A stretch of DNA of 10,601 nt from Euperipatoides rowelli (taxonomy: Eukaryota; Onychophora; Udeonychophora; Euonychophora; Peripatopsidae): NCBI GenBank assembly GCA_003024985.2, contig PXIH01S0032794.1; one strand, given 5' to 3'. Of this stretch, positions 1 to 8,659 are shown in pieces; the stretch's first letter is position 1; each line of letters starts with the position of its first letter. The translations under genes were made by a program, and so were the position numbers. The notes under the pieces are model-generated. The model worked only from the letters and a program-made list of their open reading frames with translations, made no database searches and was not told the origin of the DNA.

Positions 1-840
1 TAATTTTCTAAGTCAGTGCAATTTTTATTTATTTTTAATATTATGAGTATTACAATGTTTAAAAATTATATTATTATGCTCTTGGGAGGGTGTATCAGTT
101 GAGTTATGTTAGTTTATCAATATGTTAATGCAAATTTTATTTTTATTTTTGATATAGGACCATTCCGAATTTTGAGACTAATTTTAACACTGTGAAAATT
201 CCTATTTCACAGCTGTCCTACCTGAGCTTACCCTTTTTATGATTTTAATATTTTTGGATCACTGGGGGATGACTTAGTGTGTGCCTAGGTTTTCTTTTTT
301 TTCCTCTACAAAAAAAAAAAGATGTCGTCCATACTTGACCTTTTGTTTGAACCTAGTTCTGTGAATTTTTTTATTGGACATTTTTCTAAATTTTAACTTT
401 CACCTTTTTATTTAAATTTTTTTAAATTGTTTTTTTAATTCTTTAAATTTAGTCTTGTACGGTACCTTATCATTGTCATATTTTTGAGCATTTGAATTAT
501 ATTTTATGTAGGGGTTATTTCATATTATTTAAATTTTTTTTTTGTTGACAAGTACATTTGTTATTAGTATATTTTCATTCATATTTTTTTTTCACTCTTC
601 AACAATGTGGAATGATATTTAATTTATTTTTAAATGTTAATTTTTTTTATTTGTGTATTTTTTTTTATTTTTCGTATGGACATCATTGTGAGTAGGGGTT
701 TTAATTTATTTGTGTATCTGCCACACCTTTTAATTACACCATTTTTTATATGAGATTTTTAAGTCAATTGTAATAATAACTAAATAATGGAGACCAGAAT
801 TAGAGTAACAATTTCAGAATCACAAGGTGAAATAGTAGGA
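1..840. other. T-rich noncoding stretch, no gene seen
   Basis: This stretch is dominated by T runs of 5-9 bases and short AT words, with stops in every frame at short intervals. A T run (about 293-301) followed closely by an A run (about 309-319) could fold back, but it looks like simple low-complexity sequence. A B-box-like word (ggttcaaac, minus strand, near 345-353) has no A box beside it. No coding, RNA or mobile-element signature could be assigned. Confidence 0.6.
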
Positions 841-1697
841 GTTTAGACAGTCCACTATTGACAGCTCAATAATGCACACTATTAAAGCAATTACTTGCTG
901 ATAAGATGATTTGCCAGTTTAGAACAATAAAATCACTTTTTCATTATCTAGGCAATTAGAGCCCTTAGAGATTCGCTCATTCTTTTGATAATGAATGTTT
1001 TTTAATCTCCTCTGAAATCTATACTAATAATTTTTATATTAATTATGTAAATCCTTTTTTGAATAATATTTTTAAATTATGTTTTTTGAACTTTGCTTTG
1101 ACTCATTTTAATCCCTGCTGAGTTAAAGAAAGGATAATTGGTACTAAATGGCATTAGAAATGTGTGAATTCCCCTACTCACCCTTGATCGAGCATTTTTG
1201 GTATGAAGACAACATATTTCCATTAAAATATTATTTGAAGCTCTAGAATAAGTTATTCACAAATAATATATGGATTTCATTGGTGAGCCATCTTTTGATC
1301 TTGCCAAATCTATTGTGAAGTTCTAACCTAAATCAGTATAATTAATTTTTCAAGAAAATGATGAACTAATATTCCCATCGTTCAAGAGAGAATAATCACA
1401 CTTTTTACTTGTCTCCATTCCTGTGCTGATCAACCAGAGTCCAAACTGGCTAAAAAATAATGTAAAGATGTTTTAGAGCTCATATCAGTTTTGCTGCCAC
1501 ATCCAGTCTATCAGTTCCCATTGAAGCTTTACCATACTCCAACTGATAAATTACTAAGCCCTATAGCCAATATGAATGCTTTCATCTGAGCTAACAGCAA
1601 GTTCCTTTCATTAATTACAAAAGTTAATAAGTTCCAGATTAACCTCTTAAGAGAAACCAAAATTTATTAAAAATATAATAATCAATTTTGCTTCTAA
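841..1697 (+). repeat. Long direct repeat, copy A
   Basis: This segment is repeated in the same orientation at 8660-9599. Homology begins at the shared word gtttag followed by cagtccactattg, and ends near ttctaa. Over about 670 alignable bases the copies are roughly 85-90% identical by eye; the first 142 bases show about 18 differences. Copy A carries 186 bases (about 1190-1375) absent from copy B. It lacks 268 bases that copy B has between the positions matching 1596 and 1597. The A-only block contains a short plus-strand stretch (from about 1271) with less AT-driven residue use, interrupted by stops. The repeat brackets the gypsy relic, but no TG...CA ends, target-site duplication, primer-binding site or polypurine tract was found, so calling it an LTR is not supported. 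A dispersed repeat or segmental duplication is equally likely. Confidence 0.9.
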
Positions 1698-2863
1698 CAA
1701 AAGGAAGAGCTCTACCCCCTCAGACAAACTGTTTCTATCAGAAAAAGATTGATGTCTCTATTGTTAACTTAAAGAAAAAGTAGAATCAACAAGAATAATA
1801 GTTTGATACTCCTAAACTAAAAGAACTTCTCCTACAAAGGCTGAAACCAATAAAAAAACTCTTTTAAAAATCCAGGAAAAGCATTTTCACAGTTTTATTT
1901 GTTAGCAAATCCTTTAAAACTTTAACGAAGAGATTGTAGGCAAAAGAATATACACTTTTCCTCTACGACCAAAAGAAGCAGCAGAACAAATAAACTTCGG
2001 GTACCATATCTTATTTTTGTTTTGTCTAATCTTGTAAAGATCAGAAGAGGCATACGATTAGGTATTTTTTTTAATAATCATTTCATTATATATAAATTTT
2101 TCTAATTAAAATTATATGTAATTATTATATTTTATTTTCTTGTAAGAACTACAATTTTTATTTAGTTTTAAAAATTGGGTTATTATATGTTAAGGTATAA
2201 TTATTCTTAAAAATATTGTTAATGTTATAATATTCTTTTTCAATATCTTAAAATAGAGTGTTTGAGCTTAAATATTATAAAGAGAAAAAGCATCAAATTT
2301 TATATGGAGAAATACAAATTCTATTTTTTTGTTTATTTATTAATTTTATTAACATTTAATGTACCTAGAAATAAATAATCTAATTTTTTTAACCTAGCTA
2401 AAGTTTCTAATTGTTATTGAAGTCATATTCATAAATATTTTTAAATAAGTTTTTTTATATATATTATAGAAACTTAAGTTTATAATTGACAAAAGGGACT
2501 TTGTCCTAACAATTGTGGTACAAGTGGGTTTTGATAGATTAATAATCTCTAAATTAATCGAGAAGTGAGTATAGCTTCCATACAGCCATGTTCCATCCCT
2601 CTTTGAAGCCGTCTGTCATAGTATTATAATTCAATTAAACAATATAAACTTTCATTTTTGTTGGTTATTTTTAAAAAAATCAATTTGTTTTTGTGCATCA
2701 TCTCTATTCCTGCATATTAAATAATAAGCTATCTAACACATTAATATTGTTAGTCAGGGTTAGTAAATAAAAAGTAATTTATAAATATAAACCTTTTATT
2801 AACTTTCGCAAAGATAATATGCAATTCATATCAGATATCACTTTTGTTGAAGAAGAGAGCGTA
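1698..2863. other. AT-rich unassigned region
   Basis: This is mostly low-complexity AT sequence. Positions 1918-2034 hold a 39-codon plus-strand stretch between stops, whose first 30 or so residues include several Glu, Arg, Gly and Pro, unlike its surroundings. It is too short to assign. Positions 2484-2514 contain a weak inverted repeat (aattg/caatt outside acaaa/tttgt). No tRNA, transposase or conserved protein was recognised. Confidence 0.5.
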
Positions 2864-2937
2864 AATTTTGACTGTACTATGCCGCCGTAACTCCAGTGTT
2901 TATCATAGGACTAGTTATGATTAGGATAGTCAAAATT
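2864..2937. repeat. Imperfect hairpin, tandem unit 1
   Basis: The arms pair in blocks: aattttg (2864-2870) with caaaatt (2931-2937), actat (2876-2880) with atagt (2926-2930), cc (2882-2883) with gg (2924-2925), cgtaac (2886-2891) with gttatg (2914-2919), and tcc (2892-2894) with gga (2908-2910). The terminal loop is about 13 bases. The outer arm can alternatively pair as a perfect 10-bp block, aattttgact with agtcaaaatt. Positions 2881-2930 align without gaps to 2960-3009, with 40 of 50 bases identical. Function is unknown. It could be a structured RNA, a foldback element remnant or a palindromic satellite monomer. Confidence 0.75.
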
Positions 2938-2945
2938 GTAAATAG

Positions 2946-3011
2946 ACACTATGTACCAAGCCAACGTAATCCCATTGTTTATAATAGGGCTAGTTACGAT
3001 TGGGATGGTGT
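2946..3011. repeat. Imperfect hairpin, tandem unit 2
   Basis: This is the second copy of the hairpin, 79 bases downstream of the first. Pairing blocks are acactat (2946-2952) with atggtgt (3005-3011, one G-T wobble), ccaa (2956-2959) with ttgg (3000-3003), cgtaat (2965-2970) with gttacg (2993-2998, one wobble), and ccc (2971-2973) with ggg (2987-2989). One stem pair is T-A in unit 1 (2892/2910) and C-G here (2971/2989), a change on both sides that keeps the pair. Two further single changes also preserve pairing through G-T wobbles. No additional copies were seen in the window. Confidence 0.75.
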
Positions 3012-3902
3012 ATTTTCTCCACAAATTTAGAATGCATAAAACCCCTCACACACATAATAAAGTTTCATTTCTTTAGCTCACATATATAAATTAAAAGCAT
3101 TCAATCATTCATAAAAAAATATAATACTACCCTTTATACATTCTATATGCTATTTAAGAGAGAAATGTAGTTTAACATAATATGTAGAAATGTTGTAAAG
3201 GCTATATTTTGATAGTATTAGAATACAGTATCTTGTAATAAGCAAGGTATATAACCAACAAAAATATGACAGTAAAGCAAGGATAAAATTTGGCATCAAT
3301 GTACAGAATACAATCCTGTCAGAAGTCAGATAAAAAATAAATGCAATTAAATAAGTCCAAATATAAATATTCAATAAATCTAAAATTAATTCCACCCAAA
3401 ATATAGGTAGAAAACCAGCATAAAAAATTATATATGGTCAGATAGGAATAGTTGTAACCAGCCCACCTTTGGATCTCGATAAGCCAATTGTGTTTAATCA
3501 GAAATAAATATATCATTTTTTTCCAGAATCTAGCCTATAAAATAAGTATTAAAATTTCAATTTTAATATAGCCCATAAATAAGGGATAAAGCCTTTCAAA
3601 CTCCACTTTGGCGTCCATCATATTAAAGAACCCCCCTTTCCATTAATATTTTTTTTCATAGTTTGTATCTTTTTTCTTTTAAAAAAAAAGAAAAAAAAAA
3701 TTTCTTTCAAAATAATACATCTTTAAAGATGGTTTTTCAAGAATATGACTTCATTTTAATAATTTTTTTTGATATTTTCGTTTAGTTATAGATCATATTA
3801 ATAACATAAAAAGGTTGGATAGATAGGAACAAGCATTGTTGTTTTTTCATTAAAACAAATTTAACTAAATTGCTTAATATACGGTACATTTGAAAAATAA
3901 AA
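3012..3902. other. AT-rich unassigned region upstream of gag relic
   Basis: No conserved protein was seen. Open frames on the minus strand (about 3150-3516) encode only Phe/Ile/Leu/Tyr-rich strings, expected from AT-rich DNA. Positions about 3670-3700 form a pure T/A palindrome (ttttttctttt facing aaaaaaaaagaaaaa). If the gypsy relic had a leader and primer-binding site they should lie here, but no match to a tRNA 3' end starting with TGG was recognised. Confidence 0.5.
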
Positions 3903-5298
3903 ATGGCTGACACACTACCGTAAAAAGATAAAGTTGTTTTACACGAGTCCGATGATACAGCTACACAAGCTTGGTCACCAATTCTAAATCCTACACAAAC
4001 ACATTCTCTCCAATGGCCATCCGAAGAGTGGGGAATTTATTAGAAACTTTTAGCAAACAAACTGAAAGTCCATCCCCCTTGCAGTTCAATGATAGATTAA
4101 TAGCAATGTTAACTAAAACTATTGAACAGCAGATGGAAAGAATAAATAGGCTAACAATAACTTTAAAGACCTCTTAGATAAAAGAGAACTAAGAGAAAAT
4201 CTAAATCAGGAGTTGCTACAAATAAACACTGACCCATTAATAAACTTTATAGAAAATGATACCGTAACTGAAAGTGATATAGCCCCAAATAATCTAAGGG
4301 CTTTAATTTTGTTGCAATCAAAAGAAGTTACCCATAATACACAGCCAACAAGAGATAGGCAAGTACAAAACCAAGCATTAGCTCAAAATAAGTACATAGG
4401 CTACTGAATATACACAAGTAATAGGTCCAGACGTGCTGAGCATGTTACCACAGTTTATGGCCGATCCAGCAGATATTTTTGAATGCGGGCGCTGGCCAAA
4501 CTCATTCATAAATTTAGCAAAGAATTTAGGCTGGACTCCTGATGTCATGAAGCAGGTCATGGAGACTAAGCTATCGGCTAAAGCGTGTGTAATGTATAAT
4601 AGAGGTTTAGGCAATTTAGAAGGGATAACTATACAAGAACGAGTAAGATAGTTTAAAAATATGTTCTCAAAAGCCCCCCAAAAGGATGAAGGACTTAGGC
4701 TAGTAACCTCTTGCATACAAATGCAAGGTTAGTCTTTTGGAGTGTATCAACAAAGACTAATTGCTGCATAAAATGACCTCGGACCAAATTGAACTCCACC
4801 TATGAGAGAAAAGCTCCTTCTAACGCAAGTAAAAAAAGGGAATAATAAATTCAGATTTAAGGTTGGACATTCTGAAATGCAATCCATCATTTATGGAAGA
4901 TGTTAGCTTCATGCTAGATATCGAGGAGCATTAAATGGCAATAGGTCTAATGAAATAGAGTGTACATATATAAGAGCTGGATTCGGATCATAGCCAGGGC
5001 CACAATAACACTAAATTTTCAAAATGAATAAAAGACAAAGCTAAAAATAAAAAGGTCCTATTTAGATAAAGCATACAAGACAGAAAGCAGAATACAAGCT
5101 GTATCTGTTAATAATGCATTGAAAGAGGAAGAAAAGTCTAGCATTAAAAATACTGATAGCAGCCTGTACTCAGATATCGTAGTGCTGCATGAAAGACCCA
5201 CACTCATAATATGCGAATCATATAAAATGCATGAACTTATAGCTAAATATTGTCCCAAAAGAGCTAAAATGCAAGATTTGACAACCACATCAAATTAA
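3903..5298 (+). pseudogene. gag pseudogene (capsid and nucleocapsid remnants)
   Basis: Gag would form the particle core and bind element RNA. The frame starts at ATG 3903 with a stop at codon 7 (3921-3923). Reading then passes to the frame of 3971-4174, to that of about 4160-4404 (Glu/Gln/Leu-rich, probably helical), and to that of about 4405-4990, which resembles a capsid-like segment (VLSMLPQFMADPADIFE at 4433). Stops in this last frame lie at 4649-4651 and 4730-4732, with more after 4765. A further frame (about 5068-5298) ends with a degenerate CCHC zinc knuckle (C at 5212-5214, C at 5251-5253, followed by P). The assignment rests on position before a protease and RT and on this knuckle. 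The capsid similarity is by impression only. It is non-functional because of at least three frameshifts and several stops. Confidence 0.7.
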
Positions 5299-5925
5299 AG
5301 CTCTGATAATACAATGGTGTTAAACTCTAATGCCTCTCCCCAATAAAACAGTTCACTGCAGACAAGGTGTGTAATAACACCAATAAAAAAGTGGGCAAAT
5401 ACAAAATAAAGTGCAAAATCATTCATTCGTGCAACACAGTCATAAGTCACAACACAATAATATGCCATCTAATACTTTAAACAATCCATTCAAAAATATT
5501 CAATCTAATCAAACAGATGAAAAAATTTATAATAAAATAGGATAAAGGAATAAAATACAATATAAAAAGTTTGACATTCTGTATCAAAGTAAAGACGGCT
5601 GGGAAAAAAAGACCAACCATATCATCTTAAAGATCCAAATAAAAAAGTAGACAGTAGAGATAAACCAATTAAGGTTCCTATTGATAATAATAATAAAAAG
5701 CAGAGTGCAGTAGATATAATTTCACAACATTCTAATAATAAAAACACTACAAAAAACCTACAAATAACGTTAATCATGATAAAGATATAAATCACAAATT
5801 AACATCAAACCCTGTTACTAACACAAATGTAAAATCTAAAGTTGAAACTGAACTAAACGTTAATGAAAATTCAGATGAAATAATTCTCATAAGTGCCTTC
5901 CTTTCAATAGCAATAAAAATAGGAA
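5299..5925 (+). other. Asn/Lys-rich spacer between gag and protease remnants
   Basis: This segment is A-rich and its plus-strand translations are dominated by Asn, Lys, Thr and Ile. The longest coherent piece, about 5764-5890, reads as a hydrophilic Asn/Asp/Val-containing string without a recognised domain. Position suggests a degenerate linker between nucleocapsid and protease of the gypsy relic. Several stops and no single preserved frame were seen. It could also contain small insertions unrelated to the element. Confidence 0.4.
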
Positions 5926-6365
5926 ATAAATGACATTACTGTTGGATGAGTATCCTATCCTACTAAACCCGTAATAAAAATTAATATGTTTGAAAAGGAA
6001 TTTTTAGCACTTTTAGATACTGGCTCCGAGTACACAATCATAAATGAACAATGTGTATCTCCAGAATTATTAGCCACAAATCTAGGCAAAGTTTCATTGA
6101 CTTCACCTATTTCCGACGAAGCAATGATACAAAAAAATCAATGGTCAATTTTACATTACACAATTTTGATTTTTTTATATCCTGTGTCAATAGCCCTGCT
6201 ATTTTCGATTCTTGTTTTAATATCATTTTGGGTATGGATTTTATAATAGACCATAATGCCCAAATGCAGTTTATGGGAAAAAGAGTGTCATTCAACATTA
6301 CTGTAAAAACTGAATGGGATGAATTCGCAAAAGTTAGCAAAAATGATTTCCTTATCTCCGNAACC
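5926..6365 (+). pseudogene. retropepsin (aspartic protease) pseudogene of the gypsy relic
   Basis: In its intact form this domain cleaves the Gag-Pol polyprotein as a homodimer. The catalytic triad motif LLDTGSEYTII is seen in the 5986 frame (Asp codon 6016-6018). The second family signature, IILGMDFIIDH, lies at about 6222-6254 in a different frame, so a frameshift separates them. A run of seven A (6131-6137) is the likely slippage site. Upstream of the DTG the same frame is open only from about 5956, after stops. A single ambiguous base (N) sits at 6361, and two stops follow (tga 6366-6368 and taa 6372-6374) before the RT part. Length and order match gypsy proteases. The two halves cannot be translated together, so it is inactive. 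Confidence 0.8.
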
Positions 6366-6374
6366 TGAGCATAA

Positions 6375-7190
6375 AAGCAAGCAGCATTGTTGCATGACAT
6401 ATTTAAAGTGGAAGAATTAGAATTAAGGCCATTCCACAATGACAAATTAAAAAGATTATTGACTAATTATGAAACAATATTAATTGAAGACGTTGAAAAA
6501 ATAACAGGAGCTCATGTACCGCCTGTGGAACTAAAATTTTCAAACAACGAAAATATTTATCAAAAGCAATACAGAATTGCACACTCTCTATATGAAGTTC
6601 TAAAGAAAAATATAGCACAGCTAGAAGTTGCAGGCATAGTGAGTCCTGCAACAGATTCACATTGTAATGTGCCTTTGCTAGTGGTTCCAAAGTGCGATAA
6701 TATAAATGAAATTGGAATCGTATTGGATCTAAGAAAAGTAAACATCCAGATAGAACCATACAAGTTACATAATGTGCATAGACGATATATTATTAAAGCT
6801 AGGCAGTGCAAAATACTTTTCCAAATTGGACCTGAATAATGGGTATTATAACNTTGGCCTGGCCGAGTCTGCGCAGTACAGATTTTATTTTGAGTTACCC
6901 TAGAATCGGTATGCTTTAAAATGCTTACCACAAGGCTTATCTAATTCCACTGCAATGTTTCAAGAAATTACCACAAATGCTTGCAAGGTATCAAGTCCAA
7001 AGACAAAGTATTAGCTTATCTTGACATCATAATTTTTACCGAATAAATAGATGAGCATTTAGTTTTTTTGGAAGAGGTATTGGGAGCTTTCAAAAAAATA
7101 AACATGACTATCAAACCTAGCAAATGTGTGTTTAGAAAGTCATTAAAATTCTTGGGACATATAATTGATAAAGATGCCAATGAATCAACT
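6375..7190 (+). pseudogene. reverse transcriptase pseudogene, Ty3/gypsy type, truncated
   Basis: The RT copies element RNA into DNA. The first segment (6387 to about 6780) shows the gypsy N-terminal blocks: a basic YRIAHSLYEVLKKNI stretch, an LEVAGIVSPATDSH block and a V-P-K followed by LDLRKVN. A frameshift near 6780 leads to a second frame with KYFSKLDLNNGYYN (catalytic Asp codon 6829-6831) and LPQGLSNS (6925-6948). A stop lies at about 6901-6903. A second shift near 6990 leads to AYLDIIIFTE, where the usual second Asp of the YxDD motif is absent, then a stop (7044-7046) and HLVFLEEV, KPSKCVF and KFLGHIID. Similarity ends near 7180-7190, with no RNase H. The fold assignment is secure; the copy is dead through frameshifts, stops, catalytic loss and truncation. 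Confidence 0.9.
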
Positions 7191-7419
7191 GACCAAAATA
7201 CTGTCTCTTTGGTATGTAGTGTTCTTTGGCCATCTGTGCAGAGGCCCCTTCCAAAAATTTGTCGATTAAAAGGATGCCTTGCAGGTGAATCATATTAATG
7301 TCTGAAAGAAGGCAAAGATCTTGCCACCTCTTTCGGATAATTTTAAACATCTTTCGCCTTAAAATTTCGTAAGAATTTCCTGGGTCAGTCATGTTTAAGC
7401 GCAAAACTAATAATGACAA
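7190..7419 (-). CDS. Unidentified minus-strand open frame beside the RT breakpoint
   Basis: On the minus strand a frame opens at or before 7419 and stays open past 7190 into sequence antisense to the RT; only the part above about 7190 is considered here. An internal ATG (near 7384) has A at -3. The residues from there (MTDPGNSYEILRRKMFKI, then a basic and Leu/Ile-rich stretch with RKRWQDLC and MAKEHYIPKRQYFGQ) look helical and charged. They are not the Phe/Ile/Tyr strings that AT-rich noise gives. I do not recognise the family. It could be a host exon, the end of another transposon inserted against the gypsy RT, or chance. No other exon was found nearby, and no promoter or polyadenylation signal could be tied to it. 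Confidence 0.25.
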
Positions 7420-8659
7420 CTGACCAGACGTTTCTAATTTACCTTAAAATGAGTTTTTGTTTTTTTATTCAAATACGATAAAAATTACGAATTTCCTAGA
7501 AATTTACTAAAGATTTTTTTGACCTTTGTCTACTACAAGATTTTTAAAGATTTTCCCATAGAGATAAGCAAGAAACTTTTTTCTTTTAATCATTTCTTTT
7601 TTTGTTTGGTTTGGTCGTATTGTTGGAAATTATATTATCATTTCACAACATAGCCTGTTTAGAGACTTAGATACAAACATGAGGTAAATATTTAATCTAA
7701 GAAATAACCCTAACTCAGAGGTGAAACTGTGGGAATACCCAACCAGGCATAAATGGGCTCTGTAAAATAAATGCAATGCCTTGTTAAAAAAGTTTATAAA
7801 GAATTTAGATTAATAAAAGGGAAAATATGAATTTAGATCCAACCAAAGAAGTAAATAGAATATTACAGAGAGATTGTGGCTAGACTTTAGTTTCAAACAC
7901 AAATCTAAATCTGTTGCTTTGTAAAAATTTCCATTAGTATTCTTTTTAATTAAACAAATCAAAAGTTTAAAGAAACTATAATCACAGATAAAATAGCTGA
8001 TGTTATTAAGAAATAGCTGTCACAATCCATATAAATATTTGGTTGCTAGGGTCTATAATATCAACACTATCATAAACTTTCTTAAATACGTTAAAGGATG
8101 GTAACTATTTAAATTGAAAACGAAAGTGTTGATCAAGCTGGAATTTATTTAGGATGTATCATATACTGTATAGTCCTATAATAGCCTATTCTATGTTACG
8201 GTATAATCAATGATAAAATTAAATGCTGTATGTATAGTCTATACGGTATATACTGAACATAGGAATCAATTCTTTTATTTTTTATTCATTTTTATTGCAT
8301 GGTTTTGCTATTAATAAAATAGTTTTTACTTTTGTTTTTCTAAAAGTTGATGATTTTAAAGAAATATATATAAAGGGAGAATTTAAAATTCATAGTTTTT
8401 AACTCAAATAGAAAATTTCCTTTTAATCTACTAAAGCTATAAAGAATTGTAAAGAAGGAGAAATCTTTATTAATGGCTTTTGTTTTATTTTTAAATAAAC
8501 CAGACTTTGTTTTTTTTATTATAAAAGAGGTTTTTCTTAAAGACAGTAGCCTAGTTGTCCGATAACGGTTTATCAATTGTTGACCGTCATCTTAGGGCAA
8601 ACATAAATCGCTCCATTCCGAGTACTCTCATTATTCTCTCAAACAGCGCTTTTCTCCAA
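7420..8659. other. AT-rich unassigned region
   Basis: No integrase, RNase H or other pol remnant could be recognised, although this is where the gypsy element would continue. A minus-strand frame at 8340-8576 is Lys/Phe/Ile-rich and looks like AT noise. Around 8160-8270 the words tacggtata, tatacggtatat and tagtctata recur as small dyads. A short plus-strand stretch near 7828-7878 is open but too small to assign. Confidence 0.5.

Larger units (their letters stand above)
3903..7190 (+). mobile_element. Decayed, truncated Ty3/gypsy-type retrotransposon
   Basis: The order gag, zinc knuckle, protease, reverse transcriptase on one strand is that of Ty3/gypsy retroelements. The protein fragments span about 3.3 kb and switch among all three frames, with many stops, so the copy is inactive. 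RNase H, integrase and any env are missing after the RT, where similarity stops near 7180-7190. The left boundary is set at the putative gag ATG (3903); the true 5' end is not visible. Base composition is visibly less AT-extreme than the flanks. The clade within gypsy cannot be decided from the fragments. The direct repeats at 841-1697 and 8660-9599 might be its LTRs, but this is unproven. Confidence 0.85.

Noticed and set aside
345-353. B-box-like word ggttcaaac on the minus strand, possible SINE or tRNA
   Set aside because: No A box at the right distance and no cloverleaf arms.
3150-3516. Minus-strand open frames of 81 and 65 codons, hydrophobic
   Set aside because: The residues are almost only Phe, Ile, Leu, Tyr and Ser, as expected from AT-rich DNA. 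No motif, and the two overlap in different frames.
3670-3700. T/A palindrome as a terminator or structured element
   Set aside because: It is made only of homopolymer runs with single interruptions. Chance pairing is expected in low-complexity DNA.
3940-3965. Possible hammerhead ribozyme core near cgagtccgatga
   Set aside because: The CTGATGA core, the GAAA element and the three stems are not present.
4378-4716. Minus-strand open frame of 112 codons
   Set aside because: It is antisense to the gag relic, whose plus-strand reading is better supported.
6107-6931. Minus-strand open frames of about 100-120 codons
   Set aside because: Shadows of the protease and RT on the plus strand, which carry clear family motifs.
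8340-8576. Minus-strand open frame of 78 codons
   Set aside because: Lys/Phe/Ile/Asn-rich low-complexity translation, with no recognisable motif or supporting context.
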